Positions 37,477-46,936 are shown, counted from the stretch's first letter. The stretch: 64,000 nt of DNA from Mesorhizobium sp. L-8-3 (GCF_016756615.1 NZ_AP023262.1:2292501-2356500), one strand, 5' to 3'. The notes: generated by a model not told the origin, from the letters alone. Program-made: numbers and translations.

Positions 37477-37770
37477 ATGCCGGGCAGGAAGAAGACCATC
37501 GCAGGCATCGACCAAGGCCGAGAGGCACGGGCTGCAGTCGACACCGTAAGGTTGGTGAGGCGGCTGCAGCAATATGCCCTCGGCGATGCCGATGAAGACG
37601 GCGATCCCGTCGAACTGGATGCCTCGCAACTGAAGGTGATCGAGATGCTGCTCAAGAAGACGCTGCCGGATCTCGCCAATGTCTCCCTGGCCGCGCCGCC
37701 CGAGAAGGCGTTCGAGCACCCGGTGATCAAGATCGTCCGTGAAATCGTCGACCCACGGGACCCGATTTGA
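37477..37770 (+). CDS. Probable phage terminase small subunit
   Basis: A 97-residue protein directly before the large terminase gene. A basic start (PGRKKTIAGIDQGREARAAV) precedes a helical middle (VRLVRRLQQYALGD) and VELDASQLKVIEMLLKKTLP, the pattern of small rhizobial TerS-like proteins. A very strong ribosome site (AGGAGG, seven bases upstream) fixes the ATG at 37477. TerS recognises the packaging site and recruits TerL. The assignment rests on position and general pattern. Confidence 0.65.
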   Translation: MPGRKKTIAGIDQGREARAAVDTVRLVRRLQQYALGDADEDGDPVELDASQLKVIEMLLKKTLPDLANVSLAAPPEKAFEHPVIKIVREIVDPRDPI

Positions 37771-37789
37771 GGAGCGGGTGTTCGAAGGG

Positions 37790-39109
37790 ATGGCGAGCAA
37801 GAAGGAAAGCCTGGCGCCAATTGTGTCTATCCGAAGGGCGGACGGCACGCTCTGGCTCAAGACGCAGAGAACGTTCCGGCCACTGTTGAAGCCGGCGCGC
37901 TACAACGGCGCCCATGGCGGACGCGGTTCGGGCAAGTCGCATTTCTTCGCCGGCTTACTGATCCAGGACAGCATCGCAGAGAAGGGGCTGCTGTCGCTGT
38001 GTATCCGAGAGGTGCAGAAGAGCCTACAACAGAGCGCCAAGCGCCTGCTCGAAAGGAAGCTCGCGGATTTCCGCCTTGGCGAGGCCGACGGATTCAAAGT
38101 GTTCCGGGAGGTGATCCAGACGCCGGGGGACGGGCTCGTCTCGTTCCAAGGCATGCAGGATTACACGGCCGAGTCGGTGAAGTCCTTTGAAGGTTTCAGG
38201 CGAGCCTGGGTCGAGGAGGCACAGACGTTGTCGATGACCTCGCTCAACCTTCTGCGCCCGACAATCCGGGCAGACGGTTCGGAGATCTGGGCCTCGTGGA
38301 ATCCGCGACGCAAGACGGACCCGATCGATGCGTTGCTGCGTGGGCCCTCGCGGCCGACCGGCGCGATCGTGGTCAAGGCCGACTGGTCCGACAATCCATG
38401 GTTTCCGAGCGCGCTCCAACAGGAGCGACTCGATTGTCTGCGCGGCGCTCCCGACCAGTACGAACATATATGGGAGGGAGGATACGCGACCGTGCTTGCA
38501 GGCGCCTACTTCGCGGAACCGCTCGCCAACGCGCGGCAGGAAGGCCGGATCGGCGCCGTGGCGCGCGACCCGCTGATGCCGCTGAAGGCGTTCTGGGATA
38601 TCGGCGTGCGGGACGCGACGTCGATCTGGGTGACCCAGTTCGTGGGGCGCGAGATGCGGATGCTGGATTATTACGAGGCAGCGGGCCAGCCGCTGGCCGC
38701 GCATCTGGAGTGGTTGCGATCGCGTGGATACGGCAATGCCCGGTGCATCCTGCCCCATGACGGCAATCGCGAAGATGCCGTGACCGCGATCCGGTTCGAG
38801 GACCATATCGCCGCGGCTGGCTTCGTGGTGGAGACCATTCCGAACCAGGGCAAGGGTGCGGCCCTGAAGAGGATAGAAGCCGCGCGTCGCCTTTTTCCGC
38901 AGATGTGGTTCAACGAGGTCACCTGTGCGGCGGGGCTCGATGCGCTTGGCTGGTACCATGAGAAGCAGGACGATGTCCGCAATATCGGCCTCGGGCCCGA
39001 ACATGACTGGTCGTCGCATGCCGCCGACGCATTCGGCCTGATGTGCGTGGCCTATGAGGCGCCGCGCGACCTCAAGCTGCCGCCGCGCGACCGTCGCGGG
39101 ATTCTCTAG
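37790..39109 (+). CDS. Phage terminase large subunit (PBSX-type)
   Basis: A 439-residue packaging motor and nuclease. Walker A is GGRGSGKS (residues 43-50), Walker B lies in FRRAWVEEAQTLS, and the coupling region is EIWASWNPRRKTDP. RNase H-like nuclease acids appear in AFWDIGVRDATSIWV, LPHDGNREDA and DWSSHAADAFG. It pumps DNA into the prohead and cuts concatemers. The start could also be GTG 37778, which sits close to the GAGGAG at 37768-37774. All catalytic motifs are intact. Confidence 0.93.
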   Translation: MASKKESLAPIVSIRRADGTLWLKTQRTFRPLLKPARYNGAHGGRGSGKSHFFAGLLIQDSIAEKGLLSLCIREVQKSLQQSAKRLLERKLADFRLGEADGFKVFREVIQTPGDGLVSFQGMQDYTAESVKSFEGFRRAWVEEAQTLSMTSLNLLRPTIRADGSEIWASWNPRRKTDPIDALLRGPSRPTGAIVVKADWSDNPWFPSALQQERLDCLRGAPDQYEHIWEGGYATVLAGAYFAEPLANARQEGRIGAVARDPLMPLKAFWDIGVRDATSIWVTQFVGREMRMLDYYEAAGQPLAAHLEWLRSRGYGNARCILPHDGNREDAVTAIRFEDHIAAAGFVVETIPNQGKGAALKRIEAARRLFPQMWFNEVTCAAGLDALGWYHEKQDDVRNIGLGPEHDWSSHAADAFGLMCVAYEAPRDLKLPPRDRRGIL

Positions 39110-39297
39110 GACTGGGCAAGGTCATGCGGCTCGGCTTTTCGAGCGCCTACCGCGTGTCCCGTGAAAAAGGATACACGCGACACGCCGCAGTGGGAGGGCA
39201 CCACCGTCGACGATCTGTCCGTCGGTTGTGCGCAGAACGCCCCATCGGGTTGCAACGCGTTTCGGGAAAACATCGCATGGCTTCGAGGAATGAGCGA

Positions 39298-41505
39298 ATG
39301 GACGACGCCCGACTGGCGGCTTTCGTGCGCAGCCAGATCAATGACGCGATCGGCTATGACCAGACCGAGCATTCTCTGCGTCGCGTGAGGGCGATCGAAT
39401 ACTATCGCGGCGAGCTGCGCGACCTCGACGCGAGAGACGGCTGGTCGAAGGTGACCACACGTGACTTGTCCGATCATGTCGGCTGGATACTTCCAAGCCT
39501 TATGCGCGTGTTCGCGTCCTCGGATCAGGTCGTCTGCTACGAGCCCCAGGGGCCGGAAGACGAGGGCGTGGACAAGCAGGCGTCGGACTATGTCAACTAC
39601 GTCTTCTGGCGCGAGTGCAGCGGCTATCGTGTGCTTTGGGACGCCTTCCAGGATGCCCTCATGTTCGGCAATGGTGTCTTCAAATTCTGGTGGGATGCGT
39701 CGCCGAAACATGAGCTGCTGGACTATACCGGCCTCTCCGATGACGCATTCACACAACTGGTGAGCGACGACGAGGTGAGCGTTCTCCAGCATCGTCAGGA
39801 GATCAAGACGGAGAGGGTACCGGACCCGCAGACGGGCCAGCCGGTGGAGCAACCATACACCTGCCACGACGTGAAGATCCGCCGCGTTTCCGAAAGCGGC
39901 CGGCTGCGTATCATGTGTCTGGCGCCGGAGGAGTTCCTGATCGAGCGCGGCGCAACGTCGATCGAGGACGCGAAATTCGCCTGCCACCGTTCGCGAAGGA
40001 CGCGGCAAAGCCTGATCGACGACGGCTACGATCGCGAGACCGTCCTGTCGATCGGCGCCGACTACGACCTGCAGTCGACCCCCGAAAGGGTCGCGCGGTG
40101 GAACCGGGTACTCTACGATCAGAACCATTTCCACTCCGACCCGCTCATGGTCGAGGTGGACGTGTTCGAGGCCTATCTGCGCGTCGACCATGACGGAGAC
40201 GGCCATGCGGAATGGCGCAAGGTCGTCATCGCCGGGACGACGGGCGACGAGCGTCAGCTCCTGGCGAACGACGAATGGTCGGATGACCTGCCATTCGCCG
40301 ATGTCGTCCCCAATCCGGATGCGCATATCTGGCGCGGCCGGTCCATGATGGACGAACTGGAGGACGTGCAGAAGATCAAGACGACGCTGCAGCGGCAGAC
40401 GCTGGATAATCTCTACCTCTCCAACCTGCCGCAGCGCGAAGTGGTGCTTAAGAACGTCTCCAATCCGGACGAGGTGGTGAACCCGACGCCCGGCGGCGTG
40501 ATCCAGGTCAGTCAGCTCGGGCAAATCCGCGAGGTGCAGACACCCTTCGTGGCGGCCGAGTCCTATCAGATGCTGGAATACCATGACATGGTGGCCGAGA
40601 AGCGGACAGGCGTCTCGCGACAGTCGATGGCGCTGGACCCCGAGGCACTGAGCAACCAGACGGCGACGGGCCAGATGCTGGCGCAGAGTGCGTCCTATTC
40701 GAAAATCGAGCTCTACGCCCGCAACATCGCCGAGATCGGGCTGAAGCGTCTGTTCCGTTGCGTATTGAAGCTGATCGTGCGCTACCAGGACCGCCCGAAG
40801 ATGGTTCGGCTGCGCAACAACTGGGTGCAGATGGACCCCCGCGCCTGGAATGCGAACATGGACGCTACGGTGTCGGTGGGCCTTGGTTCCGGCTCCCGCG
40901 ATCGCGACATGATGCTGCTCATGCAGATCGCCGGCAAGCAGGAGCAGATCATTGCGCAGGCCGGTCCGATGAATCCGATCTGCAACCTGGCTCAGTATGC
41001 GAACACGCTGCGCAAGATGGTGGAGGCATCGGGCCTGAAGGAACCCGACCAGTTCTTCAGTGAGGTGAGCTCCCGGACGGTTCAGCAATTCGTGCAGCAA
41101 CAGGATCGGCAGGACCAGCCGCAGCCCGATCCGCGGGCCCAGGCCGAGATGGCGCGGATGCAGATCGAACAGCAGAAGTTGCAGCTCGAACAGCAAAGGG
41201 CCCAGGCCGGCGCCGAGCTGGACCGCCAGAAGGCACAGAGCCAGGTACAGGCGATGCGTGAGAAGGCCATGCTCGAATTGCAGCTCGCGCGGGAACGGTC
41301 GGCCGAAGAGATGAGGCTCGCGGAGGAGCGCGCGGAATTCGAACGCGAGCAGCGGAAGATGGACGCGATCCTCGATGCCCAGCTCCGGCGCGAGGAAATG
41401 CTGCTCGAGGCCGAACTTACCCGGGAAGCCAACCAGATGAACAGCGCAGTCACCGCACGGCCGGCCGATACCAACATCGACACTCCAGCCGAGACAGGGA
41501 TGTGA
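39298..41505 (+). CDS. Phage portal protein
   Basis: A 735-residue dodecameric portal ring subunit of the podovirus-like type: FVRSQINDAIGYDQTEHSLR, FQDALMFGNGVFKFWWD, WRGRSMMDELEDVQKIKT and MVAEKRTGVSRQSM are typical. The last 80 residues are a Gln/Glu/Arg-rich coiled coil (EMARMQIEQQKLQLEQQRAQ), probably the crown or barrel facing the DNA. ATG 39298 has GAGGA eight bases upstream; earlier in-frame starts give an Arg-rich unconserved leader. A long antisense open frame across it is an artefact. Confidence 0.88.
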   Translation: MDDARLAAFVRSQINDAIGYDQTEHSLRRVRAIEYYRGELRDLDARDGWSKVTTRDLSDHVGWILPSLMRVFASSDQVVCYEPQGPEDEGVDKQASDYVNYVFWRECSGYRVLWDAFQDALMFGNGVFKFWWDASPKHELLDYTGLSDDAFTQLVSDDEVSVLQHRQEIKTERVPDPQTGQPVEQPYTCHDVKIRRVSESGRLRIMCLAPEEFLIERGATSIEDAKFACHRSRRTRQSLIDDGYDRETVLSIGADYDLQSTPERVARWNRVLYDQNHFHSDPLMVEVDVFEAYLRVDHDGDGHAEWRKVVIAGTTGDERQLLANDEWSDDLPFADVVPNPDAHIWRGRSMMDELEDVQKIKTTLQRQTLDNLYLSNLPQREVVLKNVSNPDEVVNPTPGGVIQVSQLGQIREVQTPFVAAESYQMLEYHDMVAEKRTGVSRQSMALDPEALSNQTATGQMLAQSASYSKIELYARNIAEIGLKRLFRCVLKLIVRYQDRPKMVRLRNNWVQMDPRAWNANMDATVSVGLGSGSRDRDMMLLMQIAGKQEQIIAQAGPMNPICNLAQYANTLRKMVEASGLKEPDQFFSEVSSRTVQQFVQQQDRQDQPQPDPRAQAEMARMQIEQQKLQLEQQRAQAGAELDRQKAQSQVQAMREKAMLELQLARERSAEEMRLAEERAEFEREQRKMDAILDAQLRREEMLLEAELTREANQMNSAVTARPADTNIDTPAETGM

Positions 41506-41575
41506 CATGACCTTCAGCGATATCGGGTCACATGTTGGGCCGGTTCGATCTCGCGCGTCAGGGCAGTGACGTGAT

Positions 41576-41812
41576 GAAACCCAACGGTATTCCATCCTCC
41601 GAGCTGGAGTTTCTCGTCGGCAGCGAAGGACTGAAGTCCTCTTCGAGGAGATCGAGAGGGAGGCATTCGAGGAACTCCTGCGATTGCCCTGGTGGGCGAG
41701 CAGAAAACGCATGGCCGCGCTATTGGAGCGCGTTCGTGCCACAAGAGACGTGCAGGCCAGGATCCGGGCGTTGAAAGCCCTGCGCTCCCGCAATGCCGGG
41801 CAGCGGGCATAG
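41576..41812 (+). pseudogene. Small phage head-associated protein, frameshifted
   Basis: Two frames form one about 78-residue protein: MKPNGIPSSELEFLVGSEGL in one and LFEEIEREAFEELLRLPWWA followed by LLERVRATRDVQARIRALKA in the other. The join needs one extra base near 41638 (GLK-VLFEEIE). Phage proteins of this form (EREAxEELL...PWWA...RVRxIRDV) often follow the portal gene. The downstream frame has no start of its own; an in-frame ATG at 41507 is blocked by TGA at 41567. The gene is broken by decay or by a sequencing error. Confidence 0.55.
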
Positions 41813-41871
41813 GCACGACGGCGGTTTCGACCTGTGTGAAGCGGCGAGACTCGTTCGCTCAACATCGACAG

Positions 41872-42090
41872 GTGGATGCCGGCGTATCCACGCGATCTCA
41901 ATCGCCGGTGCGGCTGTCGCGCCGACAGGTGCGGCGCGTAATCGCGCAGCCCGGCGGCCGACCTCACCGGTCGCCCTTATCATTTCAACGGCACTGGATG
42001 TCGACACATCCAGTGGGGGCGTGGGTGCTGGCGCATCCACGCGGCCTCAATCACCGGCGCGGCCACTCCGGACGCTTGGCCTTCGGCCAA
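41872..42090 (+). other. Cluster of four strong hairpins in the portal-scaffold gap
   Basis: The 364-base gap (41813-42176) has no gene. It contains GTGGATGCCGGCGTATCCAC (41872-41891) and GTGGGTGCTGGCGCATCCAC (42021-42040), which fold into the same 8-bp stem with a 4-base loop despite three base changes in the stems. It also has a perfect 10-bp stem CACTGGATGT / ACATCCAGTG with a CGAC loop (41992-42015), and TTGGCC-TTC-GGCCAA (42076-42090). Repeated, structure-preserving hairpins suggest a regulatory or processing RNA. Confidence 0.55.
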
Positions 42091-42176
42091 CGGGCGTGGG
42101 CCGCGCCGTCGCGCACTCCAACGGCCGATACCATCGACCGCTGGTACCACACAGAACCGCCTGATGGAGCATTGTC

Positions 42177-43187
42177 ATGGAAGATGGAGTCAACCCGGAC
42201 AGCGGGAACTCGGCTTTGAGCCTGGACCAGGGGGCTCATGAACTCACCACCCTTCTCGGCGGAGATCCGCTGGAGGACAGGAGCGGCACGGAGCGCGAGG
42301 CAGGCGAGCCACAGATGGCCAACGAAGCCCACGAACCGGACCATGTCCAGGAAGACGAGACAGTGGGCGATCCCTTCGGGGAAGGCCCGCCGGAAGAAGA
42401 CGCAGCCCAGGAAGGCGACGGCACCGAGGAACCGACGAACGTCCGCCTCAAGGACGGAACCGAGGTCACTCTCGACGACGTCGAGGAATGGCGCAAAGGC
42501 AATTTGCGTGACGCCGACTACCGCCGGAAGACGATGGAGCTCGCAGCCACCCGCAAGGAGCTGGAGGCCAGGCTTTCGGAAATCCAGCAGAAGTCCCAGT
42601 TTTTCGACGAGAACCTCAATTTCGCCATCGAGCTTGCCGCGGCCCATCTGCCGCAAGCGCCCGATCCATCACTGCTGAACAGCGATCCCATCGGCTACAT
42701 CCAGCAGAAGGTCGACTACGACACGAGGATCGACCAGTTGCGGCTACTGGCGGCTGCCAGGCAGCAGGCGGATCACGAGCGCCGCCACGAGAGCGAAGCC
42801 GTATTCGGGCAGTGGCTCCAGGGCGAGATGCACAATCTCGTCAAGGCGATGCCCGAATTGCGCGACCGCGCGAAATTGAACCAGTTCAACGCGGATCTGG
42901 CGAAAGGTATCGAAAGATACGGCTTCACCGCGCAGGATCTCGGGCAGGTCTACGACCATCGCCTGATCCTCCTGGCCAAGGACGCCATGGCCTATCAAAG
43001 GATCATGGCGAACCGGCCCAAGGCCCAGGCCAAGGCCAGGGAGGCGCTGCCGCTTCAAAGGCCCGGCCGCCGTGCCGGACCGGCGGAAGCGCAGGCCCGC
43101 GCATCCAAGGACAAATGGGACCAACTACGCCGTGACGGCTCCATCGAAAGCGGAGCCGCAGTCCTCCTCGATTTGGTCAAAGGATAA
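42177..43187 (+). CDS. Phage scaffolding protein (putative)
   Basis: A 336-residue acidic, helical protein between portal and capsid. An acidic N-terminal region (EDETVGDPFGEGPPEEDAAQ) is followed by a conserved helical middle (LDDVEEWRKGNLRDADYRRK and ELAATRKELEARLSEIQQK) and a basic C-terminus (RPGRRAGPAEAQARASKDKW). Composition, length and position are those of prohead scaffolds, which assemble the capsid shell and then leave. It begins MEDGVNPDSGNS at 42177 with a weak ribosome site. Confidence 0.7.
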   Translation: MEDGVNPDSGNSALSLDQGAHELTTLLGGDPLEDRSGTEREAGEPQMANEAHEPDHVQEDETVGDPFGEGPPEEDAAQEGDGTEEPTNVRLKDGTEVTLDDVEEWRKGNLRDADYRRKTMELAATRKELEARLSEIQQKSQFFDENLNFAIELAAAHLPQAPDPSLLNSDPIGYIQQKVDYDTRIDQLRLLAAARQQADHERRHESEAVFGQWLQGEMHNLVKAMPELRDRAKLNQFNADLAKGIERYGFTAQDLGQVYDHRLILLAKDAMAYQRIMANRPKAQAKAREALPLQRPGRRAGPAEAQARASKDKWDQLRRDGSIESGAAVLLDLVKG

Positions 43188-43191
43188 TCAA

Positions 43192-44193
43192 ATGGCCCAG
43201 ATAGCCGGAACGTTTTCGTCCTACGACGCCGTAGGCAATCGTGAAGACCTGGAGAATGCGATTTATCGCATCACACCCCAGGAGACGCCGTTCATCACCA
43301 TGATCGGCACGAGCAAGGTCGAGGCCGTCCGCCACGACTGGCAGACCGACGAGCTTGCAACGCCTGCGGCGAATGCGCAGATCGAAGGTGACGACTACAC
43401 CTTCAGCGGCCGTGCGCCGACAAAGCGGGTCGCGAATTTCACGCAGATTTCGTGGAAGCCCATCATCGTCACCGAGACACAGGATGCGGTAAGGAAGGCG
43501 GGCCGCGACACCGAACTCGGCTACCAGCTCGCCAAGGCGAGCGTCGAACTCAAGAAAGACATCGAGTTCGCCTGTCTCGGCAATGTCGGCTCCGACGCCG
43601 GCAACGACGCCACCGCACGTGTCTCGGGAGGCTTCCCGGCATGGCTCGAGTCCAATGCGGATCGTGGTGCAGGCGGCGCCGATGGCGGCTTCAACTCGAA
43701 TACGGGCCTGGTGGCTGCGGCGACCGAGGGCACCCAGCGGGCCTATACCAAGGCGCTGATGGACAACGTCATCCAGAGCACCTACCAGGCCGGCGGCAAT
43801 CCGACGACCATCATGGTGTCGCCCTACAACAAGCGAACCTTCTCCACCTTCATGAGCGACGCCAATGTGGCGCCGTTCCGCCGCGAGGTGCCGGAGAAAA
43901 AGAAGCAAGGCATCATCCTTGCGGCGGCCGACGTCTACCAGTCGGATTTCGGCGAACTCGTGGTCGAGCCCAACCGTGTCATGTCGACGAGCGCGGCGCT
44001 CGCGCGCAACGTCTTCATCATCGACCCCGACAAGGTCTCGCGCGGCGTGCTTCGCCCTATGAAGCAGGACGAGCCGGCGAAGACAGGCGATGCCAACAAG
44101 CGCGTGATCAAGACGGAGTGGACGCTCGTCGTGCGCAACGAAGCCGCGCATGGCGTGATTGCCGACGTGTTCGGCCTCACCGCCGCTTCCTGA
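43192..44193 (+). CDS. Major capsid protein (SU10 / DUF5309 type)
   Basis: A 333-residue HK97-fold capsid protein of the SU10 family: AQIAGTFSSYDAVGNREDLE, RITPQETPFITMIGTSKV, HDWQTDELATPAANAQIEGD, ELKKDIEFACLGN and TTIMVSPYNKRTFSTFM are the diagnostic blocks. AAGGA seven bases upstream fixes the ATG at 43192. It lies immediately after the scaffold gene and is intact, with no maturation protease gene nearby. Confidence 0.9.
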   Translation: MAQIAGTFSSYDAVGNREDLENAIYRITPQETPFITMIGTSKVEAVRHDWQTDELATPAANAQIEGDDYTFSGRAPTKRVANFTQISWKPIIVTETQDAVRKAGRDTELGYQLAKASVELKKDIEFACLGNVGSDAGNDATARVSGGFPAWLESNADRGAGGADGGFNSNTGLVAAATEGTQRAYTKALMDNVIQSTYQAGGNPTTIMVSPYNKRTFSTFMSDANVAPFRREVPEKKKQGIILAAADVYQSDFGELVVEPNRVMSTSAALARNVFIIDPDKVSRGVLRPMKQDEPAKTGDANKRVIKTEWTLVVRNEAAHGVIADVFGLTAAS

Positions 44194-44335
44194 TGACATC
44201 CGGCCGTCGCGAACTGCCGCGGCGGCCCGTGCCCGCAGCGGCGGATATGCGCCGCTGCCCGCCTGTGTTGTTCGCGCGCACCGGACCGAACCGTTTCTAT
44301 TGCGGGTTCGTTGCCGCAGTCGAATGGAGATCATG

Positions 44336-44527
44336 ATGGACAAGGGTTCCGAACCTGCCGGAGGCGGGCCAAGAAAGGCCAGGAAGTTTCCGGTGAAGCT
44401 GCTCACAGGCTATTGGCCGCTCGGCGGGGGCGAAAAAATGCCGGCCGGTTCGGAGGCCGAGCTTCCGGCGGACGAGGCGAAGGATCTCGTCAAACGCGGC
44501 CTGGCGGCCCGCAATGACCCCCTGTGA
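44336..44527 (+). CDS. Small phage protein after capsid
   Basis: A 63-residue protein: DKGSEPAGGGPRKARKFPVK, LLTGYWPLGGGEKMPAGSEA and ELPADEAKDLVKRGLAARND. The KLLTGYWP...EAKxLVxRGxA pattern is common in small head-completion or structural proteins next to phage capsids. GGAG six bases upstream supports ATG 44336 (ATG 44333 is also possible). It overlaps the next gene by 14 bases. Confidence 0.65.
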   Translation: MDKGSEPAGGGPRKARKFPVKLLTGYWPLGGGEKMPAGSEAELPADEAKDLVKRGLAARNDPL

Positions 44528-44846
44528 CGTCTTCGACGGGGACTGGCGATTGTTCAGCCACGATCCGCAGACCGGCGTCACGAGCTGGTGGCTGGATCTC
44601 GGCAACGGCACGGCGGTCATCCGCACCGACACGCCCGTCGATGAACTGCTGGACGAGAACGCCGAGGCCTACAACGACAGCCTGGGCCGTCGCTTCGGCG
44701 ATGGGAAGGTCGTGGCCTCCATCCCGCTCAACATCTACCACGACCAGCTTGCAGAGGCCCACCGGCAAGGTGATCGCAACTATGTCAAGCGATGGCTGAA
44801 CGACGCCGATCACCAGAAATTCCGCAAGTTCAGAGGGAACGTCTAG
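44514..44846 (+). CDS. Phage structural hypothetical protein
   Basis: A 110-residue protein, TPCDVFDGDWRLFSHDPQTG, TAVIRTDTPVDELLDENAEA and IPLNIYHDQLAEAHRQGDRN, ending RKFRGNV. Homologues with HDPxTG...YHDxL...GDxxxxxRWLNDxDxxxFRTF-type ends are recurrent in rhizobial phage head modules. It overlaps the gene before and its stop directly precedes the next ATG. Role unknown; probably virion assembly. Confidence 0.65.
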   Translation: MTPCDVFDGDWRLFSHDPQTGVTSWWLDLGNGTAVIRTDTPVDELLDENAEAYNDSLGRRFGDGKVVASIPLNIYHDQLAEAHRQGDRNYVKRWLNDADHQKFRKFRGNV

Positions 44847-45461
44847 ATGGCCATCCAGACCCTTGGCGACCTCAAGGCAAGCATAGCCGACTGGATGTTC
44901 GACCGGCAGGATCTTGCCGCCGTCGCCGGCGATTTCGTCACGCTCTGCCAAGCGGATCTGAACCGGGTGCTGAGGACGCGCCGGCAGCTCACCAGCGCGA
45001 CCTTGACGCTTGGCAGCGACGGAGAGGCGGACATTCCCGCCGACTATCTGCAGTTCCGCGAGGTCACGGCCATCCTCAATCCCCGCCGTGTCCTCGAATT
45101 CGTGGCACCTACCTATCGAGATTGGGCATACCCCTACAAGTTCGCCGATCTTCCCAATGTCTTCACGATCTCGGGTGCGAAACTGATCGTGCGGCCGAAG
45201 ACGAGCGCCGACATCGGCTTCGAGTATTGGGCCAAGCTGCCCGAAATGGTCGACGAGACGGACAGCAACTGGCTGCTGCAGGAACATCCCGGCCTATATC
45301 TCTACGGCTGCCTGAAGCATGCCAGCATCTATATCGGCAACCAGGGGCGCGCGGACACGATGGCCAATGCGCAGGCCGGGCTTATCGATGTTCTGGTGGC
45401 TGACGACAGGCTGGGCGTGTATTCGCGCGCCAGCGCACGCATGTCGAGGCGCGGCCCATGA
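44847..45461 (+). CDS. Phage adaptor / head-tail connector protein
   Basis: A 204-residue protein. AIQTLGDLKASIADWMFDRQ, LAAVAGDFVTLCQADLNRVL and ADYLQFREVTAILNPRRVLE mark the gp6-like adaptor family that binds below the portal. It begins directly after the previous stop, and its own stop overlaps the next ATG (ATGA). Operon order after capsid supports the role. Confidence 0.72.
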   Translation: MAIQTLGDLKASIADWMFDRQDLAAVAGDFVTLCQADLNRVLRTRRQLTSATLTLGSDGEADIPADYLQFREVTAILNPRRVLEFVAPTYRDWAYPYKFADLPNVFTISGAKLIVRPKTSADIGFEYWAKLPEMVDETDSNWLLQEHPGLYLYGCLKHASIYIGNQGRADTMANAQAGLIDVLVADDRLGVYSRASARMSRRGP

Positions 45462-46921
45462 TCCCCTTCGCCACCTACGCGCCGGATCGGTCGCCTTTCG
45501 ATCCCGAGGCGACCGATTCCCTTGAAAACGTCCTGCCGATCCAGGGCGGCTATGGGCCGTTCCCGTCGTTTCGGGCGCTGTCGCAGCCTCTGCCCGAGCG
45601 TCCTCAGGGGTCGTACCTCGGCTATGTTAACAACGGCAACTACGTGCTTGTTGTCGGCACCAAGACCAAGCTTCTGATGTTCGACGGCACCACGCTGACG
45701 TGGACCGACGTTTCGAAGCCGGGCGGATATTCGACCGCCGACAGCGAGCGCTGGTCTTTCGCTCAGTATGGCTCGTGGCTGATCGCAACCAACAGCGTCG
45801 ATCCGGTCCAGTACATCGACCTCAACAGTCCCGTTCAGTTCGCCGACCTGTCGGCCGATGCTCCGCGCGCAAAATTCGTCGGCACGATGGGCGATTTCGT
45901 CATGCTGTCCCACCTCAACACGAACCAGCGCATGGTGCAGTGGTCGGGGCTCAACCAGCCGCAGTTCTGGTCGCCGCGGCAGAGATCGTCGGACTTCCAG
46001 GCCTTCCCCGACGGCGGCGAGATCATGGGCTTTGCGGGCGGCGTCAATGGTTGCCTGATCTTCCACGCCGAAAGCGTCAGGGAAGGCAATCTGGCGCTGG
46101 AAACATCCATGGTCATGACCTTCAAGCAGACGCTGACCAACCACGGATGCATGGCGCCGAAATCCGTCGTGGCGACCGGCAGCGGCATCTACTACCTGTC
46201 CGATGACGGCTTCTATCGATACGGCATCCCGCCCGTCGGCATCGGGGTCGAGCGCGTCGACAACACCTTCATCGACGACATCTCCCGGCAGGAAATCTAC
46301 AACGTCTACGGTTCGGAGGATCCGAACAGGAAGATCGTCTACTGGGCCTATCGCTCGATCGCGAACACCTTGGAGAACTCCTACGACAAGGTGCTGCTCT
46401 ACCACTACGGCGTGGATCGATGGAGCCTGCTGAAGCCGAACAGGATCATGACCGGGCTGATCGACGCGACGACGCCTGGCTTCACGCTGGACAGCCTTTC
46501 GAGCCTCGGAATTCCGCTCGATCAGTTGCCCTATTCGCTCGACAGCCGCGCATGGAGCGGCGGCACGCCGACGATTGCTGCTTTCGATACGGACTGGCGG
46601 CTCGGCTTCTTCTCCGGCGATCCTCTGCAGGCTGTGCTGCAAACCGGGGATGTCGAGTTGACCAGCGGCAGCCGCACCATCGTGACCGGATTTCGGCCGC
46701 TCTGCGATGCTTCGTCGGTTTCCGGCCGTTCCGCTGCCAAAGACCGCGCTGGCAGCCCGCGAAACTGGAAAAATCCGGCGGACGTTTCGGCAAAGACCGG
46801 CCTCATCCCGGCGAGGACAAGCGGGCGTTTCCACCGTTTCGAGGTGACGGTGCAGGCCGATCAGCCATGGTCGGCCATCCACGGCGTTGACCCGGAGGGC
46901 CAGCCCGAGGGACAGCAATGA
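45458..46921 (+). CDS. Phage tail/stabilisation protein (beta-propeller type)
   Basis: A 487-residue virion protein with repeated beta segments: GSYLGYVNNGNYVLVVGTKT, YGSWLIATNSVDPVQYIDLN, GSGIYYLSDDGFYRYGIPPV and IVYWAYRSIANTLENSYDKV. This architecture matches the tail-accessory proteins that plug the portal-adaptor channel in P22-like podoviruses. Its last 100 codons (from about 46620) are duplicated in degenerate form at 48654 and 50203, so this gene is the parent of the two fragments. Full and intact here. Confidence 0.7.
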   Translation: MIPFATYAPDRSPFDPEATDSLENVLPIQGGYGPFPSFRALSQPLPERPQGSYLGYVNNGNYVLVVGTKTKLLMFDGTTLTWTDVSKPGGYSTADSERWSFAQYGSWLIATNSVDPVQYIDLNSPVQFADLSADAPRAKFVGTMGDFVMLSHLNTNQRMVQWSGLNQPQFWSPRQRSSDFQAFPDGGEIMGFAGGVNGCLIFHAESVREGNLALETSMVMTFKQTLTNHGCMAPKSVVATGSGIYYLSDDGFYRYGIPPVGIGVERVDNTFIDDISRQEIYNVYGSEDPNRKIVYWAYRSIANTLENSYDKVLLYHYGVDRWSLLKPNRIMTGLIDATTPGFTLDSLSSLGIPLDQLPYSLDSRAWSGGTPTIAAFDTDWRLGFFSGDPLQAVLQTGDVELTSGSRTIVTGFRPLCDASSVSGRSAAKDRAGSPRNWKNPADVSAKTGLIPARTSGRFHRFEVTVQADQPWSAIHGVDPEGQPEGQQ

Positions 46922-46936
46922 TGTTTCGGAGAGTGA

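Noticed and set aside
39106..41967. A 953-codon open frame on the minus strand
   Set aside because: It lies antisense to the portal gene, whose motifs are clear; the frame is a product of GC-biased codon use and its protein is His/Arg/Leu-rich without a domain.
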